Origin: Cherax quadricarinatus
Taxonomy: Eukaryota > Arthropoda > Malacostraca > Decapoda > Parastacidae
Direction: 5' to 3'
DNA: 64,000 bases
Assembly: GCF_038502225.1 (NCBI RefSeq)
Contig: NC_091374.1
Span: 10,721,481-10,785,480, forward strand
Shown here: piece after piece, positions 1-13,170 of the stretch
Position numbering within the stretch: the stretch's first letter is position 1
How the letters are laid out: each line of letters opens with the position of its first letter
Made by a program: the position numbers and the translations under genes
The notes under the pieces: model-generated
What the model was told of the DNA's origin: nothing
Seen by the model: only the letters and a program-made list of their open reading frames with translations
Databases searched by the model: none

Positions 1-568
1 AACAATATAATGAAGGACTGAGTAGAACAATATAATGAAGGGCTGAGTAGAGCAATATAATGAAGAACAGAGTAGAACAATATAATGAAGGGCTGAGTAG
101 AACAATATAATGAAGGACTGAGTAGAACAATATAATGAAGGGCTGAGTAGAACAATATAATGAAGGACTGAGTAGAACAATATAATGAAGGACTGAGTAG
201 AACAATATAATGAAGAACAGAGTAGAACAATATAATGAAGGGCTGAGTAGATCAATATAATGAAGTACTGAGTAGAACAATATAATGAGTAGGAATGAGT
301 AGAACAATATAATGAAGGACTGAGTGAAGAACAGAGAGCAATATAATGAAGAGCAATATAATGAAGGGCTGAGTAGAACAATATAATGAAGGGCTGAGTA
401 GAACAATATAATGAAGGGCTGAGTAGAACAATATAATGAAGGGCTGAGTAGAGCAATATAATGAAGAACAGAGTAGAACAATATAATGAAGGGCTGAGTA
501 GAACAATATAATGAAGGGCTGAGTAGAACAATATAATGAAGAACACAGAAGAACAATATAATGAATAT
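1..568. repeat. 25-bp tandem repeat (minisatellite)
   Basis: About 22 copies of a 25-bp unit built on AACAATATAATGAAG followed by GGCTGAGTAG. Variants carry GACTG or AACAG in the second half, and some copies are shortened (near 325-360). The array runs off the left edge of the window, so its true length is unknown. ORFs reading through it on the minus strand are repeat artefacts. Confidence 0.95.
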
Positions 569-643
569 TATTAATTATGGATTACCAACAGGATAAAAAC
601 GCCTTTAAATCAAATAAATAAATACATAAATTACACATACACA

Positions 644-750
<107 letters not shown>

Positions 751-780
751 ATAAGATCACAGTAAACAGGTGATTTCAAA

Positions 781-985
781 ATATGCAAAACAACCACTCT
801 GAAAGAATAGAGAAATTCCAAGCGCTTTCGTGACTACTCACATTATCAAGGAACTATGAAAGTGAAGCATCCAAGGAAGCTATATAAGGGGTCCGGCCAG
901 CACCTCACTATCAGATCCCACAACGGTTAAACACGTGACGCGCGGCGAGCCAACTTGGATAGGTCCCTTGCAAAACTCACCCCCC
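781..985 (-). repeat. Left inverted terminal arm of Penelope-like element (pLTR-like)
   Basis: This ~200-bp segment is the reverse complement of 1772..1974, with essentially one single-base indel (CCGGCC here, CGGCC there). Penelope-like elements are known to carry terminal repeats in direct or inverted orientation, which fits. A TATATAAG box lies at 881-888 on the plus strand. The arm ends in a C-tract and then a run of about 25 A (986-1018), where the coding remnant begins. Such high arm identity beside a frameshifted coding body suggests recent insertion or gene conversion. Confidence 0.8.
821..850 (-). ncRNA. Degenerate hammerhead-ribozyme-like motif in PLE arm
   Basis: On the minus strand the order is TTGATAA, one base, GTGA, loop GTAG, TCAC, GAAA, GCGC. 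This is the layout of a hammerhead core (CUGANGA, stem II, GAAA, stem III), with two core substitutions (C3 to U and G8 to A). Hammerhead motifs are established in terminal repeats of Penelope-like elements. Activity is doubtful given the changed core bases. Confidence 0.5.
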
Positions 986-1019
986 CCCCCCCCAAAAAAA
1001 AAAAAAAAAAAAAAAAAAG

Positions 1020-1764
1020 TACAGAAAACCTACAAATAACTGTTCCTATGTCCACTATTATTCCTCGCATCAAGATAGAGTCAAACTGTCTGTTTTCTCA
1101 TCAATGTTTTTGAGAGCTTTACGAATTTGTAGTCCTGAGTTCATAGATGAGGAAATATCCAAAATTTATGAAATAGGTAATGATTTAAAATACCCAAGAA
1201 ATGTAATTGATAAATCTTTTAAAGTTGCTAGAAACACTTTTTATAATCCAAAAAAGGGGCAACCAGCCTTATTCAACTAAAAATATGTTGGTTCTCCCTT
1301 ACCATGAAAACTTGGTTGATATGCCTTCTCTTCTTAAGACTTTTAATATCAAAGTTGTATTTAAAAATCTTGATACAGTAAAAAAACTTTTGATAAAGAA
1401 TTCCCCCCAAAATGCTGATGGATGTGTCTATAAGATTCCTTGTAAAATTTGCGATAAAGTTTATTACGGTCAAACTGGTAAAAATCTCGAACTAAGATTA
1501 AAACAACATAAATATAGCATTAGAACTGGACAAGATTCCAATGCTCTATTTATTCATGTAAGAGATTTTAACCATCCAATTGATTTTCAAAAAGTTGAGA
1601 AAGTAGTATCAAGCAAGTCCATGGTCGACAGGAATATAATTGAATCTTGTTTCATAAAAAGCAGTTTTGACAATAATATGAATATTTCCTTTGGTTTATA
1701 TAAATTAGATCCATTTATAATTAATAGAATTTGGGAAGAATTTAATAATACACTGGACAAATAA
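1020..1764 (+). pseudogene. Penelope-like retroelement remnant: RT C-terminus plus GIY-YIG endonuclease, frameshifted
   Basis: Frame one (1020 to about 1255) reads YRKPTNNCSYVH, then FLRALRICSPEFIDEE and KYPRNVIDKS, typical of the PLE region between the RT thumb and the endonuclease. It ends at a stop at 1278-1280. The reading continues in another frame from about 1255 to 1764 as NMLVLPYHENL, then a GIY-YIG domain: CVYKIPCKICDKVYYGQTG (centre near 1462), an LRLKQH arginine/histidine segment, FIHVRDFNHPID, and a later IIESCF glutamate. The shift falls in the homopolymer AAAAAAGGGG near 1250-1258. The RT catalytic core is missing; the left end is an A-tract. No ATG opens the second segment. It is a dead 5'-truncated copy unless the frameshift is a sequencing error. 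Confidence 0.85.
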
Positions 1765-1771
1765 ATAGCTT

Positions 1772-2077
<306 letters not shown>

Positions 2078-2117
2078 TACACATACACACACTAATACGT
2101 GTTGGTTTCTGGTATAA

Positions 2118-2716
2118 AACAATAAAGGTGAACAAATCACATGCAGCATAAGCACCCTCCACAACAACCATTCATACCTATTAAAACAAAACAATAAAAC
2201 ACCATTCCAATTATCTGCTAGCAAGTTGTCATGGGACAAGTGTCATGAACATTTGCCGAAGAAGCTCTCTGATTTATTTTCCGTGTATGTAGCATTCGTC
2301 TTTTCATTTGCAAGCAACTATAATCGTTAGTGATATTACTGGCTGAAGTATGAAACACACACACAAGGGTGGTCAGTAAGGAGAGCATTTCTTCATATGA
2401 ACTGCAGCCCACCTGCTGTTGATAAACGCGAAACTTAGCAATCCAATTAGATTTAGATGTGAAAGCCAAGGCCACTGGTAGGTTAGCAATGGATCCCAGA
2501 GAAGACATTCCTGCGTGTGTGAGGTACAAAACTCAACAAGAAGTGTATCAGTTCAAGGTCTTACCTCGACACGCGCTCACCACATCCTCATTTTATATTT
2601 ATTAAAGCACTGCTAAATCCATTGGGGTCATCCAAGGCTAAAAGTTTGACGAATGCGGAAGTATTCTAATTTAAACCCAAGAAAATGCTGGGCTCCTAAT
2701 GTTCGAGAGACATTAT
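2118..2716. other. Unassigned unique sequence
   Basis: No recognisable gene or repeat family. A minus-strand reading of about 100 codons (2218..2529) has no recognisable domain and starts with TTG, so I do not call it. Confidence 0.5.
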
Positions 2717-3612
<896 letters not shown>

Positions 3613-3782
3613 TTAATAATACCACCCAGGATTTTATTAGCGTGGGTTGCTGTACACATAGACTCCAAAACTATAATGTTTCTAAGTTCTGGGTGAATTG
3701 CATAATATATAATTCAGTCTATGGTATACTTGTATCTTTGCCTACATATTATGGCAAAGAGTTGTTCCAGTCACATTGTCCT
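3613..3782. other. Unassigned spacer
   Basis: Unique AT-rich sequence leading into the 51-bp array. Nothing recognised. Confidence 0.5.
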
Positions 3783-4233
3783 AGTGGTCCAGTAGCTGTG
3801 AGAGGCAGGAGCGATAATCCAAGACCTAGTCATAGTGGTCCAGTAGTTGTGAGAGGCAGGAGTGCCCATCCAAGACTTTGTCATAGTGGTCCAGTAGCTG
3901 TGAGAGGCAGGAGCGACCATCCAAGACCTTGTCATAGTGGTCCAGTAGCTGTGAGAGGCAGGAGCGACCATCCAAGACCTTATCAGAGTGGTCCAGTAGC
4001 TGTGAGAGGCAGGAGCAACCATCCAAGACCATGTCAGAGTGGTCCAGTAGCTGTGAGAGGCAGGAGCGACCATCCAAGACCTTGTCATAGTGGTCCAGTA
4101 CCTGTGAGAGGCAGGAGCGACCATCCAAGACCTTGTCAGAGTGGTCCAGTAGCTGTGAGAGGCAGGAGCAACCATCCAAGACCTTGTCATAGTGGTCCAG
4201 TAGCTGTGAGAGGCAGGAGCGACCTGCTCGCCC
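3783..4233. repeat. 51-bp tandem repeat
   Basis: About nine copies of a 51-bp unit (AGTGGTCCAGTAGCTGTGAG, then GGCAGGAGCGACCATCCAAG, then ACCTTGTCAT). Because 51 is a multiple of three, several frames stay open (for example SGPVAVRGRSDHPRPCH on plus). Variants change residues freely (D/N, C/Y, H/Q), so there is no sign of protein selection. Confidence 0.95.
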
Positions 4234-4344
4234 AGTACTGTGTTTTCCATGAGGTGTAATACAAAGCAGAACTGTCAACATATATCGAGTATTTAAATCT
4301 TCTTGGGACAAAAAAAAAAGTGTGGTACCCCATTTTCAAGAGCA

Positions 4345-4411
4345 AGGTTAGGTTAGGTAAAGTCTGTCAGGAAGCAGGACTCACCGTGAGTTCAATCCCC
4401 GCCCGTACCGT
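4345..4411 (+). repeat. tRNA-like retroposon fragment
   Basis: A B-box-like GAGTTCAATCCCC lies in 4391-4404, preceded by CTGTCAGGAAGCA, which resembles 29272-29282. It joins directly to the tail of the oppositely oriented SINE that follows. Confidence 0.35.
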
Positions 4412-4775
4412 GGTTAGATAAGATTTTGTTCGGACTTTTAACATAAGAACATAACATGAGAAAGGAGGAGCAGTGTAGCGGACCTGGGTGGATAACCCCG
4501 GAGGGTTATTCACCCAGGATAACCCAAGAAAGTTAGTGCATCATCGAGGACTGTCATTCTTATTTACATTGGGGTCTTTCAATCTTGTTCCCCGGGATGC
4601 CACCCATACCAGTCGGCTAACACCCAGGTACCTAGTTACTTGTTAGGTGAACGGGGACAGCAGGTGTAAGGAAACACGCCGAATGTTTCTACCCGGCCAG
4701 GGATCGAACCACGAACAATCAGTGTGTAAGAAGAAAGCGTTGCCTACGAGGCCACGAGAACAACAGCTATGTATC
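4412..4775 (-). mobile_element. tRNA-derived SINE, family A, minus orientation
   Basis: Matches the complete copy at 60383..60668 in reverse: tail TAGATAAGATTTTGTTCGGA, then GGGTTATTCACCCAGGATAA, the CATCGAGGACTGTC block, GGCTAACACCCAGGTACCTA, GTGTAAGGAAACA, and the tRNA-like head with B box GGATCGAACC (near 4700). About 50 bp of foreign sequence containing a doubled ACATAAGAACATAA motif interrupts the tail at 4440-4490. Confidence 0.75.
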
Positions 4776-5015
4776 ACTGTCTTTTCCTTCACACGTGATG
4801 GGGTCACCATGAATGGAATAACATAAAAAGAGGAAAAATTTATGTTCACATAAAACTCCTTACTGTGTTAGTAACGATAATGTGATATCTGAGTCAGTAT
4901 CGAGATGATGGTAATATTCATCACTCAAAGGGACATCAGGAACTCTGTTAGGTGATTTTCGGCAACAGGGGAACCTAACACAATCCTAGGAATAAGACGT
5001 AATAAAAAAATATTT
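4776..5015. other. Unassigned spacer
   Basis: Nothing recognised. Confidence 0.5.
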
Positions 5016-5080
5016 TAATGGTGGCACAGTGGTATCGCGATGACCTCACGGTTATGAGGTCAGCGGTTCGAGGCCTCAAC
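5016..5080 (+). repeat. tRNA-like SINE head
   Basis: Contains an A-box-like TGGCACAGTGGTATCGCG and a B-box-like GGTTCGAGGCC about 30 bp apart, as in tRNA-derived RNA polymerase III promoters. The 3' side runs into an ATT-tailed retroposon copy rather than closing an acceptor stem, so it is a retroposon head, not a functional tRNA. Confidence 0.55.
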
Positions 5081-5124
5081 TCTCCTCAACTTATTAACGC
5101 ACGATTGATTAAGATAAAAAATTA

Positions 5125-5270
5125 TTGTATTTATGAGGAAACGCTAAACCCGCATTGGTCATACGTCTGGATAATAAAAGGCAATCAGATTCAAGAGAGG
5201 ACAGGCCCAATTCCTTGGATCAAGAGCCCCTCAGCGACATCAAGGATCCTACCTCCTGGAGGTACGTGGC
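5125..5270 (+). mobile_element. ATT-tailed retroposon copy
   Basis: Family core AACGCTAAACCCGCATTGG followed by TTCCTTGGATCAAGAGCCCC and the ACATCAAGGATCC block. Related copies sit near 3.5, 23.4, 27.0, 37.9, 44.4, 46.0, 48.9 and 50.6 kb. Confidence 0.65.
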
Positions 5271-5364
5271 GCACTGATTAATAAGATACAGCGTTGCACG
5301 ACCCCATTTGATTATAATAATAATGAATAATAAGATGTGCAATCCTTGTAAATCTTTACTGAGG

Positions 5365-5396
5365 AAACGTTTCGCCCGCCAGTGTTTTCTTCAGTC
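5365..5396 (-). ncRNA. Hammerhead-like motif, PLE-derived
   Basis: Minus strand: CTGAAGA, then AAACACTGGCGGGC, then GAAACGTTTCC. The CUGANGA box and GAAA box are intact; stem II is weak (AACAC against GGGC). Confidence 0.5.
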
Positions 5397-5414
5397 CAAT
5401 GGTGGATGAGGATG

Positions 5415-5520
5415 AATACCTGGAGGATATTCCGGGGGTCAACGCCCCCGCAGCCCGGTCCATGACCAGGCCTCGCGGTGGATCAGGGCCTGATCAACCA
5501 GGCTGTTACTGCCGGTAATC
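5415..5520 (+). repeat. Dispersed repeat with GGGGTCAACGCCCC motif, copy 1
   Basis: Reads ACCTGGAGGATATTCCGGGG, TCAACGCCCCCG, GACCAGGCCTC, then GATCAACCAGGCTGTTACTG. The same order is seen at 11272-11370 and partly at 56068-56125. The family is not recognised. Confidence 0.65.
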
Positions 5521-5535
5521 AGTTCATCTCTCAGC

Positions 5536-5626
5536 AGTACCAGTACAAGTAACTAGTTACTAGTGTCAGTAGTAGAAGTGAGTCACTACCACTGACACTG
5601 GTAACTGGTTACTGGTACTACTGAGA
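5536..5626. repeat. Imperfect inverted repeat
   Basis: AGTACCAGTACAAGTAACTAG on the left faces CTGGTTACTGGTACT on the right around a GTAGAAGTGAG centre; the arms include the shared AGTGTCAGT. It lies between two PLE-end scraps. Confidence 0.6.
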
Positions 5627-5639
5627 CATCAGCCTCAGT

Positions 5640-5698
5640 CAAGATTCCCAAGTGTTGCGCAAGTGTCTCATTCTTCAACTTGTCAGTTTTCTAAACCA
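5640..5698 (+). repeat. PLE-end flank fragment
   Basis: GATTCCCAAGTGTTGCG, then AAGTGTCTCATTCTTCAAC and TTGTCAGTTTTCTAAACCA. This is the sequence that follows the hammerhead-like motif in the copies at 20.3 kb and 27.9 kb. Confidence 0.6.
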
Positions 5699-5701
5699 AT
5701 G

Positions 5702-8700
5702 ACATCACACACGGTGCAGCATCCCAAGTGACATCACACACGGTGCAGCATCCCAAGTGACATCACACACGGTGCAGCATCCCAAGTGACATCACACATG
5801 GTGCAGCATCCCAAGTGACATCACACACGGTGCAGCACCCCAAGTGACATCACACACGGTGCAGCATCCCAAGTGACATCACACACGGTGCAGCACCCCA
5901 AGTGACATCACACACGGTGCAGCATCCCAAGTGACATCACACACGGTGCAGCATCCCAAGTGACACCACACACGGTGCACCACCCCAAGTGACATCACAC
6001 ACGGTGCACCACCCAAAGTGACATCACACACGGTGCAGCACCCCAAGTGACACCACACACGGTGCAGCACCCAAGTGACATCACACGATGCAGCAACCCA
6101 AGTGACATCACACACGGTAGAGCACCCAAGGGGACATCACACACGGTGCAGCACCCCAAGTGAAATCACACACGGTGCAGCACCCCAAGTGACATCACAC
6201 ACGGTGCAGCGCTCCAAGTGACATCACACACGGTGCAGCACCCCAAGTGACATCACACACGGTGCAGCACCCCAAGTTACATCACACACGGTGCAGCACT
6301 CCAAGTGACATCACACACGGTGCAGCACCCCAAGTGACATCACACATGGTGCAGCACCCCAAGTGACATCACACACGGTGCAGCACCCCAAGTGATATCA
6401 CACACGGTGCAGCACCCCAAGTGACATCACACACGGCGCAGCACTCCAAGTGACATCACACACGGTGCAGCACCCCAAGTGACATCACACACGGTGCAGC
6501 ACCCCAAGTTACATCACACACGGTGCAGCACTCCAAGTGACATCACACACGGTGCAGCACCCCAGGTGACATCACACACGGTGCAGCACTCCAAGTGACA
6601 TCACACACGGTGCAGCACCCCAAGTGAGGTGCAGCACTCCAAGTGACATCACACACGGTGCAGCACCAGAGGTGACATCCCACACGGTGCAGCACCCCAA
6701 GTGACATCACACATGGTGCAGCACCCCAAGTGACATCACACGGTGCAGCACCCCAAGTGACATCACACATGGTGCAGCACCCCAAGTGACATCACACACG
6801 GTGCAGCACCCAAGGTGACATCACACACGGTGCAGCACCCCAAATAATATCACACATGGTGCAGCACCCCAGGTGACATCACACACGGTGCAGCACCCCA
6901 AGTGACATCACACATGGTGCAGCACCCCAAGTGACATCACACGGTGCAGCACCCCAAGTGACATCACACGGTGCAGCACCCCAAGTGACATCACACACGG
7001 TGCAGCACTCCAAGTGACATCACACACGGTGCAGCACCCCAAGTGACATCACACAGGGTGCAGCACTTCAAGTGACACCACACACGGTGCAGCACCCCAA
7101 GTGACATCACACATGGTGCAGCACCCCAAGTGACATCACACACGGTGCAGCACCCCAAGTGACATCACACACCGTGCAGCACTCCAAGTGACATCACACA
7201 CGGTGCAGTACTCCAAGTGACATCACACACGGTGCAGAACCCCAAGTGACATCACACACGGTGCAGCACCAAAAGTGACATCACACATGGTGCAGCACCC
7301 CAGGTGACATCACACACGGTGCAGCACCCCAAGTGACATCACACACAGTGCAGCACCCCAAGTGACATCACACGGTGCAGCACCCCAGGTGACATCACAC
7401 ACGGTGCAGTACCCCAAGTGACATCACACACGGTGCAGCACCCCAAGTGACATCACACATGATGCAACACTCCAAGTGACATCACACGGTGCAGCACCCC
7501 AAGTGACATCACACACGGCGCAGCACCCCAAGTGACATCACACACGGTGCAGCACCCCAGGTGACATCACACACGGTGCAGCACCCCAGGTGACATCACA
7601 CACGGTGCAGCACTTCAAGTGACATCACACACGGTGCAGCACCCCAAGTGACATCACACACGGTGCAGCACCCCAACTGACATCACACATGGTGCAGCAC
7701 CCCAAGTCACATCACAGACGGTGCAGCACTCCAAGTGACATCACACATGGTGCAGCACTCCAAGTGACATCATACACGGTGCAGCACTCCAAGTGACATC
7801 ACACACGGTGCAGCACCCTAGGTGACATCACCCCAAGTGACATCACACACGGTGCAGCACCCCAAGTGACATCACACATGGTGCAGCACCCCAGGTGACA
7901 TCACACACGGTGCAGCACCCCAAGTGACATCACACACGGTGCAGCACCCCAAGTGACATCACACACGGTGCAGCACCCCAACTGACATCACACATGGTGC
8001 AGCACCCCAAGTCACATCACAGATGGTGCAGCACTCCAAGTGACATCACAGACGGTGCAGCACTCCAAGTGACATCACACACGGTGCAGCACCCCAAGTG
8101 ACATCACACACGGTGCAGCACCCCAGGTGACATCACACCAAGTGACATCACACATGGTGCAGCACCCCAGGTGACATCACACACGGTGCAGCACCCCAAG
8201 TGACATCACACACGGTGCAGCACCCCAAGTGACATCACACACGGTGCAGCACCACAACTGACATCACACACGGTGCAGCACCCCAAGTGACATCACACAC
8301 GGTGCAGCACTTCAAGTGACATCACACACGGTGCAGCACCCCGTGACATCACACACGGTGCAGCACCCTAAGTGACATCACACACGGTGCAGCACCCCAA
8401 GTGACATCACACACAGTGCAGCACCCCAAGTGACATCACACACGGTGCAGCACCCCAGGTGACATCACACACGGTGCAGTACCCCAAGTGACATCACACA
8501 CGGTGCAGCACCCCAAGTGACATCACACATGGTGCAGCACCCCAAGTGACATCACACGGTGCAGCACCCCAAGTGACATCACACACGGCGCAGCACCCCA
8601 AGTGACATCACACATGGTGCAGCATCCCAAGTGACATCACACGGTGCAGCACCCCAAGTGACATCACACACGGTGCAGCACTCCAAGTGACATCACACGG

Positions 8701-9335
8701 TGCAGCACCCCAGGTGACATCACACACGGTGCAGCACCCCAGGTGACATCACACACGGTGCAGCACTTCAAGTGACATCACACACGGTGCAGCACCCCAA
8801 GTGACATCACACACGGTGCAGCACCCCAACTGACATCACACATGGTGCAGCACCCCAAGTCACATCACAGACGGTGCAGCACTCCAAGTGACATCACACA
8901 CGGTGCAGCACTCCAAGTGACATCACACGGTGCAGCACTCCAAGTGACATCACACACGGTGCAGCACCCCAGGTGACATCACCCCAAGTGACATCACACG
9001 GTGCAGCACCCCAAGTGACATCACACATGGTGCAGCACCCCAGGTGACATCACACACGGTGCAGCACCCCAAGTGACATCACACACGGTGCAGCACCCCA
9101 AGTGACATCACACACGGCGCAGCACCCCAAGTGACATCACACATGGTGCAGCACCCCAGGTGACATCACACACGGTGCAGCACCCCAAGTGACATCACAC
9201 ACGGTGCAGCACCCCAAGTGACATCACACACGGTGCAGCACCCCAAGTGACATCACACATGGTGAAGCACCCCAAGTGACATCACACACGGTGCAGCACC
9301 CCAGGTGACATCACACACGGTGCAGCACCCCAGGT
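5702..9335. repeat. 29-bp tandem repeat, 3.6 kb array
   Basis: About 125 copies of a unit read GTGACATCACACACGGTGCA then GCACCCCAA. Frequent variants are CATCCC, CACTCC, CACTTC, loss of ACA in ACACACGG, and AGGTG for AAGTG. A few copies are fused or truncated (near 6627, 7830, 8130, 8980). Short minus-strand ORFs (VMSLGVLHRV type) are artefacts. Confidence 0.97.
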
Positions 9336-10038
9336 ACGTCGTGTATCGTGAACTCTGGCTTACACGTTGCAGTAAAGTCTTGTGTCAGAATGGATGGTTG
9401 TAAGCACAATCTCTACTTTGTTTTGTAAAAAAAATAGTTGGCCGAACTGATATTGAATGAAAAACTTCAGGTGATAGTGCAGGCAATGTCCGCTGGGGGT
9501 GTCTGTGATGGTGTTGTTAACTGATGGAGGAGATGGAGTGCCCCAGGTAGTTCTTTTTTTTTCCTGTGAATAGTGGACCAAACTTGGCTGGTGTATATCT
9601 AAGAGTGGAAACACGGCTTGTAGGGAGACTCGTTTAGCTTGTCTGATGGTTCCTCTTGGTAAAAAACATTGTTTTGGGATCTTTATGGAACTGTTTTAAA
9701 GCCTACTGCGATAACTAGGTACAATTACTAAAACTAACACTTAGTTATTACCACTGCTACAACTACAACTACTTGTAATGTAACTGCTACAACTGTCACG
9801 ATAACTATCATATTGTACCTATTTCTAAAACTACTACCAATAATACTATAACTACATGAGTAACGCGGAACAGTCAGTCGTCGTAACAATTCATGGCAGT
9901 GTCCGGAAGTGGTAATCAGCTGTGAGATTTACAATTTATTTTACCTTGACCACTCAAATAACCACCACGACCTTCCATGGTGCACATCACACCCTCTCTC
10001 TCACACACATTGCATAAATACATCCATACATACATATA
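9336..10038. other. Unassigned sequence
   Basis: No gene recognised. 9715-9860 is a low-complexity run of ACTACTACC/ACAACTAC-type triplets. Confidence 0.5.
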
Positions 10039-10211
<173 letters not shown>

Positions 10212-10484
10212 GTGCGCGCGCGCTTATGTATAAGAATCACTTTTAACATATAATCCGGCAAGATAACAGATCACTACCACCAGACTAAGTAGGTTATCAA
10301 GAGTACAAAAGCAATCGAATCTAGAATTTTCACATAAAAGGGTGTGAAGGCTCCAACTGTTGCTCAAATCCCATTTTGCAAAAAGGCCGACATCACAATC
10401 GTAGACCAAGGGGACTGGTTACAATGTTTTATGTATTTAATTGCTAAAATGGAAAAAAAGAATGGAATTGTGAAATTGGATTGT

Positions 10485-10616
10485 ATAAATGTGCGTGAAT
10501 ACAATAAGCTGTTAGGAAAAGAATTGATTGTTAGAATTATGAGTGACAGGAAAAAGGATATTCTAGCATTAAGTGAAACAAAGTTAAAAGGTATGGGGAT
10601 TTTGAATGGGGGATAA
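10485..10616 (+). pseudogene. Fragment of LINE AP-endonuclease N-terminus (RTE-like)
   Basis: The translated segment reads NVREYNKLLGKE, then SDRKKDILALSETKLKG, which resembles the start of the endonuclease/exonuclease/phosphatase domain of RTE-type LINEs (a LDILGLSETK-like strand). It stops after about 43 residues. No further LINE sequence follows. Confidence 0.45.
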
Positions 10617-10930
10617 ATAAAAATATTTAGTCAGGTGTATCTCGAACCAACCTCAATTTTTTTAACATACGGGAGAAAGAAAACTCTAAAATGGAACACA
10701 TACGACACCCGATTTTCCCGGTATTGTCAGGCGATTATTTGTAAATATAGGTTAATACACGTTAACCTAATCAAACCGAGAATAATAAACATTTCACAGC
10801 TGATGTTAGTCGAAGCAAACAAAAATACACGAATGGCAATTCGGTGAAAAGTCCACGTTCTAACAAGTTGATGTGACAGAACGAGATGTAGATAAATGGT
10901 TCAGAGAACCATCACGATGATGAATTGTGA
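10617..10930. other. Unassigned spacer
   Basis: AT-rich, nothing recognised. Confidence 0.5.
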
Positions 10931-10939
10931 AACACTTGT

Positions 10940-11005
10940 GAAACACTTGGGTATCTTTACTGTGGAAACGTTTCGCCAACCAGTAGCTTCCTCAGTCCAA
11001 TAATG
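10940..11005 (-). ncRNA. Hammerhead-like motif, PLE-derived
   Basis: Minus strand, core 10966..10995: CTGAGGA, A, GCTAC, TGG, TTGGC, GAAACGTTTCC, then the family sequence AAAGATACCCAAGTGTTTC. Both core boxes are intact and stem II pairs G-C, C-G, U-G and A-U before a mismatch. Confidence 0.55.
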
Positions 11006-11271
11006 AGAAGAATGGTTGAAGATCTAAAGGAGTTTGACGTAATCAGTCCCTCAGCTTGGAGTCGATTTAAACAATCAATTAGGATTGATGGACTATTTAC
11101 AACGATGTAATTGATTTATGGATAATATTGGACAGGAAAATATGGGTACAAATGTTTAAGTTCATGAACTGTGTGGTGCATAATGAAGGTGGGATGCGAG
11201 AACTGGGTGGTTATGTGTGTTTATGTACCTGCAGTTGAGAGGAGTTTGTGTGTAGAGAGAGACAGCTTCTG

Positions 11272-11470
11272 GGAGGTTAGTCCGGGGGTCAACGCCCCCT
11301 CGGTCCAGTCATTGACCAGGCTTCCCGGTGAATCAGGGCCTGATCAACCAGGCTGTTACTGCTGGCCGCAAGTAATCCAACGTACGAACCACAGCTCGGT
11401 TGATCGAGTACTGATTTTAGGTATCTGTCCAGCTCCTCCTTGAAGGCAGCCAGGAAGGATCCGCTACTTT
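11272..11470 (+). repeat. Dispersed repeat with GGGGTCAACGCCCC motif, copy 2
   Basis: GGGGGTCAACGCCCCCTCGG, GACCAGGCTTCC, GATCAACCAGGCTGTTACTG, and the downstream block ACGAACCACAGCTCGGTTGA. It is longer than the copy at 5415. Confidence 0.65.
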
Positions 11471-13170
11471 TGTTTTCACGCTGATTTGTTCGGACCCCAT
11501 GACAGCGGTGACCTGAGAGTGTCGTCTCGGTGGAAGTGAGGGGGCGGAAGTCTTGTTAACCAAGACGGAACGAGAATGCAGACCAAGTTTCGGACGACCC
11601 TACGTTAAAGCGGTTTATGATGTGTTTTAGTAGGCTGAGAACTCTCTGAAGACGCTGGTAATGACAACTGAGTGAAGGAGTGAGCAGTGCTCCTCCTTCA
11701 CTGTATTATCGCGTATTCGATTCTGAATGCAACTTCCGACATGTGGTTGCCAGTTTTCTACAGCACCTTCCTGAACGTTTCTTCTGAGAAATTATCTTCA
11801 AACTTATGTTGGAGAGGTTTCACTGAGAAAATTTGTACAAACAAAAGATGGTAATGTATTACTGGAATGAGTTAACCCGAGAAAATTTTCTGGTTAATGT
11901 GGTAAGTTTTAGCTTTTCAAAAAATTTGACAAATACATGGCAACGATTTTCCCGTGTGACCGGCCGCTCGCCCGCCAGCCTCGCGACTCAAGCCTCCTAG
12001 TACCGCTCAGGCAGCCACGTGAGGTGGATATATGCACTGACTCTCTTCTCACGGGACTTTTGAGGTACTCTGGGAGAACTTAACCACAACTCGTTCGTTC
12101 CCAGAGCGCTGCCTGCTTCCCTAGAGGATTATTTTCAGTAATCAACTTTTATCGAATCGGGAAGAGATCAACTACACTACCAAAGTGAATATTACAGTCA
12201 AAATTTGAATCCTGATCAAACTTTAGCTTTAACAACAGCGTATAGTGATCTAATGGCGAAGTGTATGGAAAAAAACTGTTGAGTTGGAGCAGGTATTTGT
12301 AACTTTGTTATCGGAGACGTATGGAAAAGTGCAACACTGCGCATACTGTTTAAAAAAGGCAGAGAAAGTAGGGAGGAGTGAACACCATCAGGCGGGAGTG
12401 GGTCCTTTGACCAACACCACTTCCGGTGTAGTCACGGACCGGAAGTGGGGCAAAAAGTATCAACTCAGAGTCAGCAACAGTGGTCAAATATCGCGGCCAG
12501 ATTTTACACACCAATAATTTAACTTTTAATTGGCACGAGTTGTACAGTTTTCTGGCTAAACCTGACCAGGCAATAAATATTTATTTGCACTATTTGATGC
12601 CAAGAAAATACGTTATGTGCAGAGAGACTGTGATTGCTGGCTGAAGCCCTAACTGAAAATCTGAAACAAAATCCTAACACTACACATTGTGAAGATTCAT
12701 GACTGTCCACATTAGTGTGACCTGATTACTGCAACATGAATTAATAATTAACTAATAACAAATTATTCTAATTACTAGAGGGACTTGTGACTAGTGATAA
12801 GAAGGAACTAGTAATAACAAGCACAGTAAAGCATACCCGAGTGTTTATGGTACAACTGTCAGGTGTGGGTATCAAACGAAGCTGAAGTACTGCACAATTC
12901 TCGTAAGCAAGACGAAAAATATTACACGCAAACTGAAACATTTAAAACAACGAACTTTTACAATCCAGAGCGCCAGCAGGTCGTCTCTTATTGGTGTTCA
13001 GTTGAAGTAGGGACCACCAGCAGTCACTGGCCTCACAAACATCATTGTTTAAAAAGTGACTCGTGCGAGTAGGTGGCTGTTACTCGTCAGAACTGCCGAC
13101 CATTGTTCCTGCTAGGAGCTGCTCGCATCTCTACTTCATTTTTCTTACTCTCACGTTTTTGTGTTGTCAG
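11471..13170. promoter_or_regulatory. Gene-upstream region; possible promoter near 11.95-12.12 kb
   Basis: No repeat array. A GC- and CpG-rich stretch (11958-12000) precedes GGATATATGC (12027-12036) and an initiator-like CTCGTTCG (12090-12097). This could be a promoter or an upstream non-coding exon of the LRR-Ig gene, but only composition and weak motifs support it. A 77-codon reading at 12284..12517 opens with TTG and shows no known domain. Confidence 0.2.

Noticed and set aside
2218..2529. 103-codon minus-strand ORF
   Set aside because: Opens with TTG, no recognisable domain, no splice or promoter support. It could be an exon or a repeat piece, but the evidence is too thin.
5018..5281. 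87-codon plus ORF
   Set aside because: It spans a tRNA-like head and an ATT-tailed retroposon; non-coding.
5702..9335. Possible CRISPR-like array of 29-bp repeats
   Set aside because: No spacers; plain tandem minisatellite.
12284..12517. 77-codon ORF upstream of the LRR-Ig gene
   Set aside because: Opens with TTG, no domain recognised.
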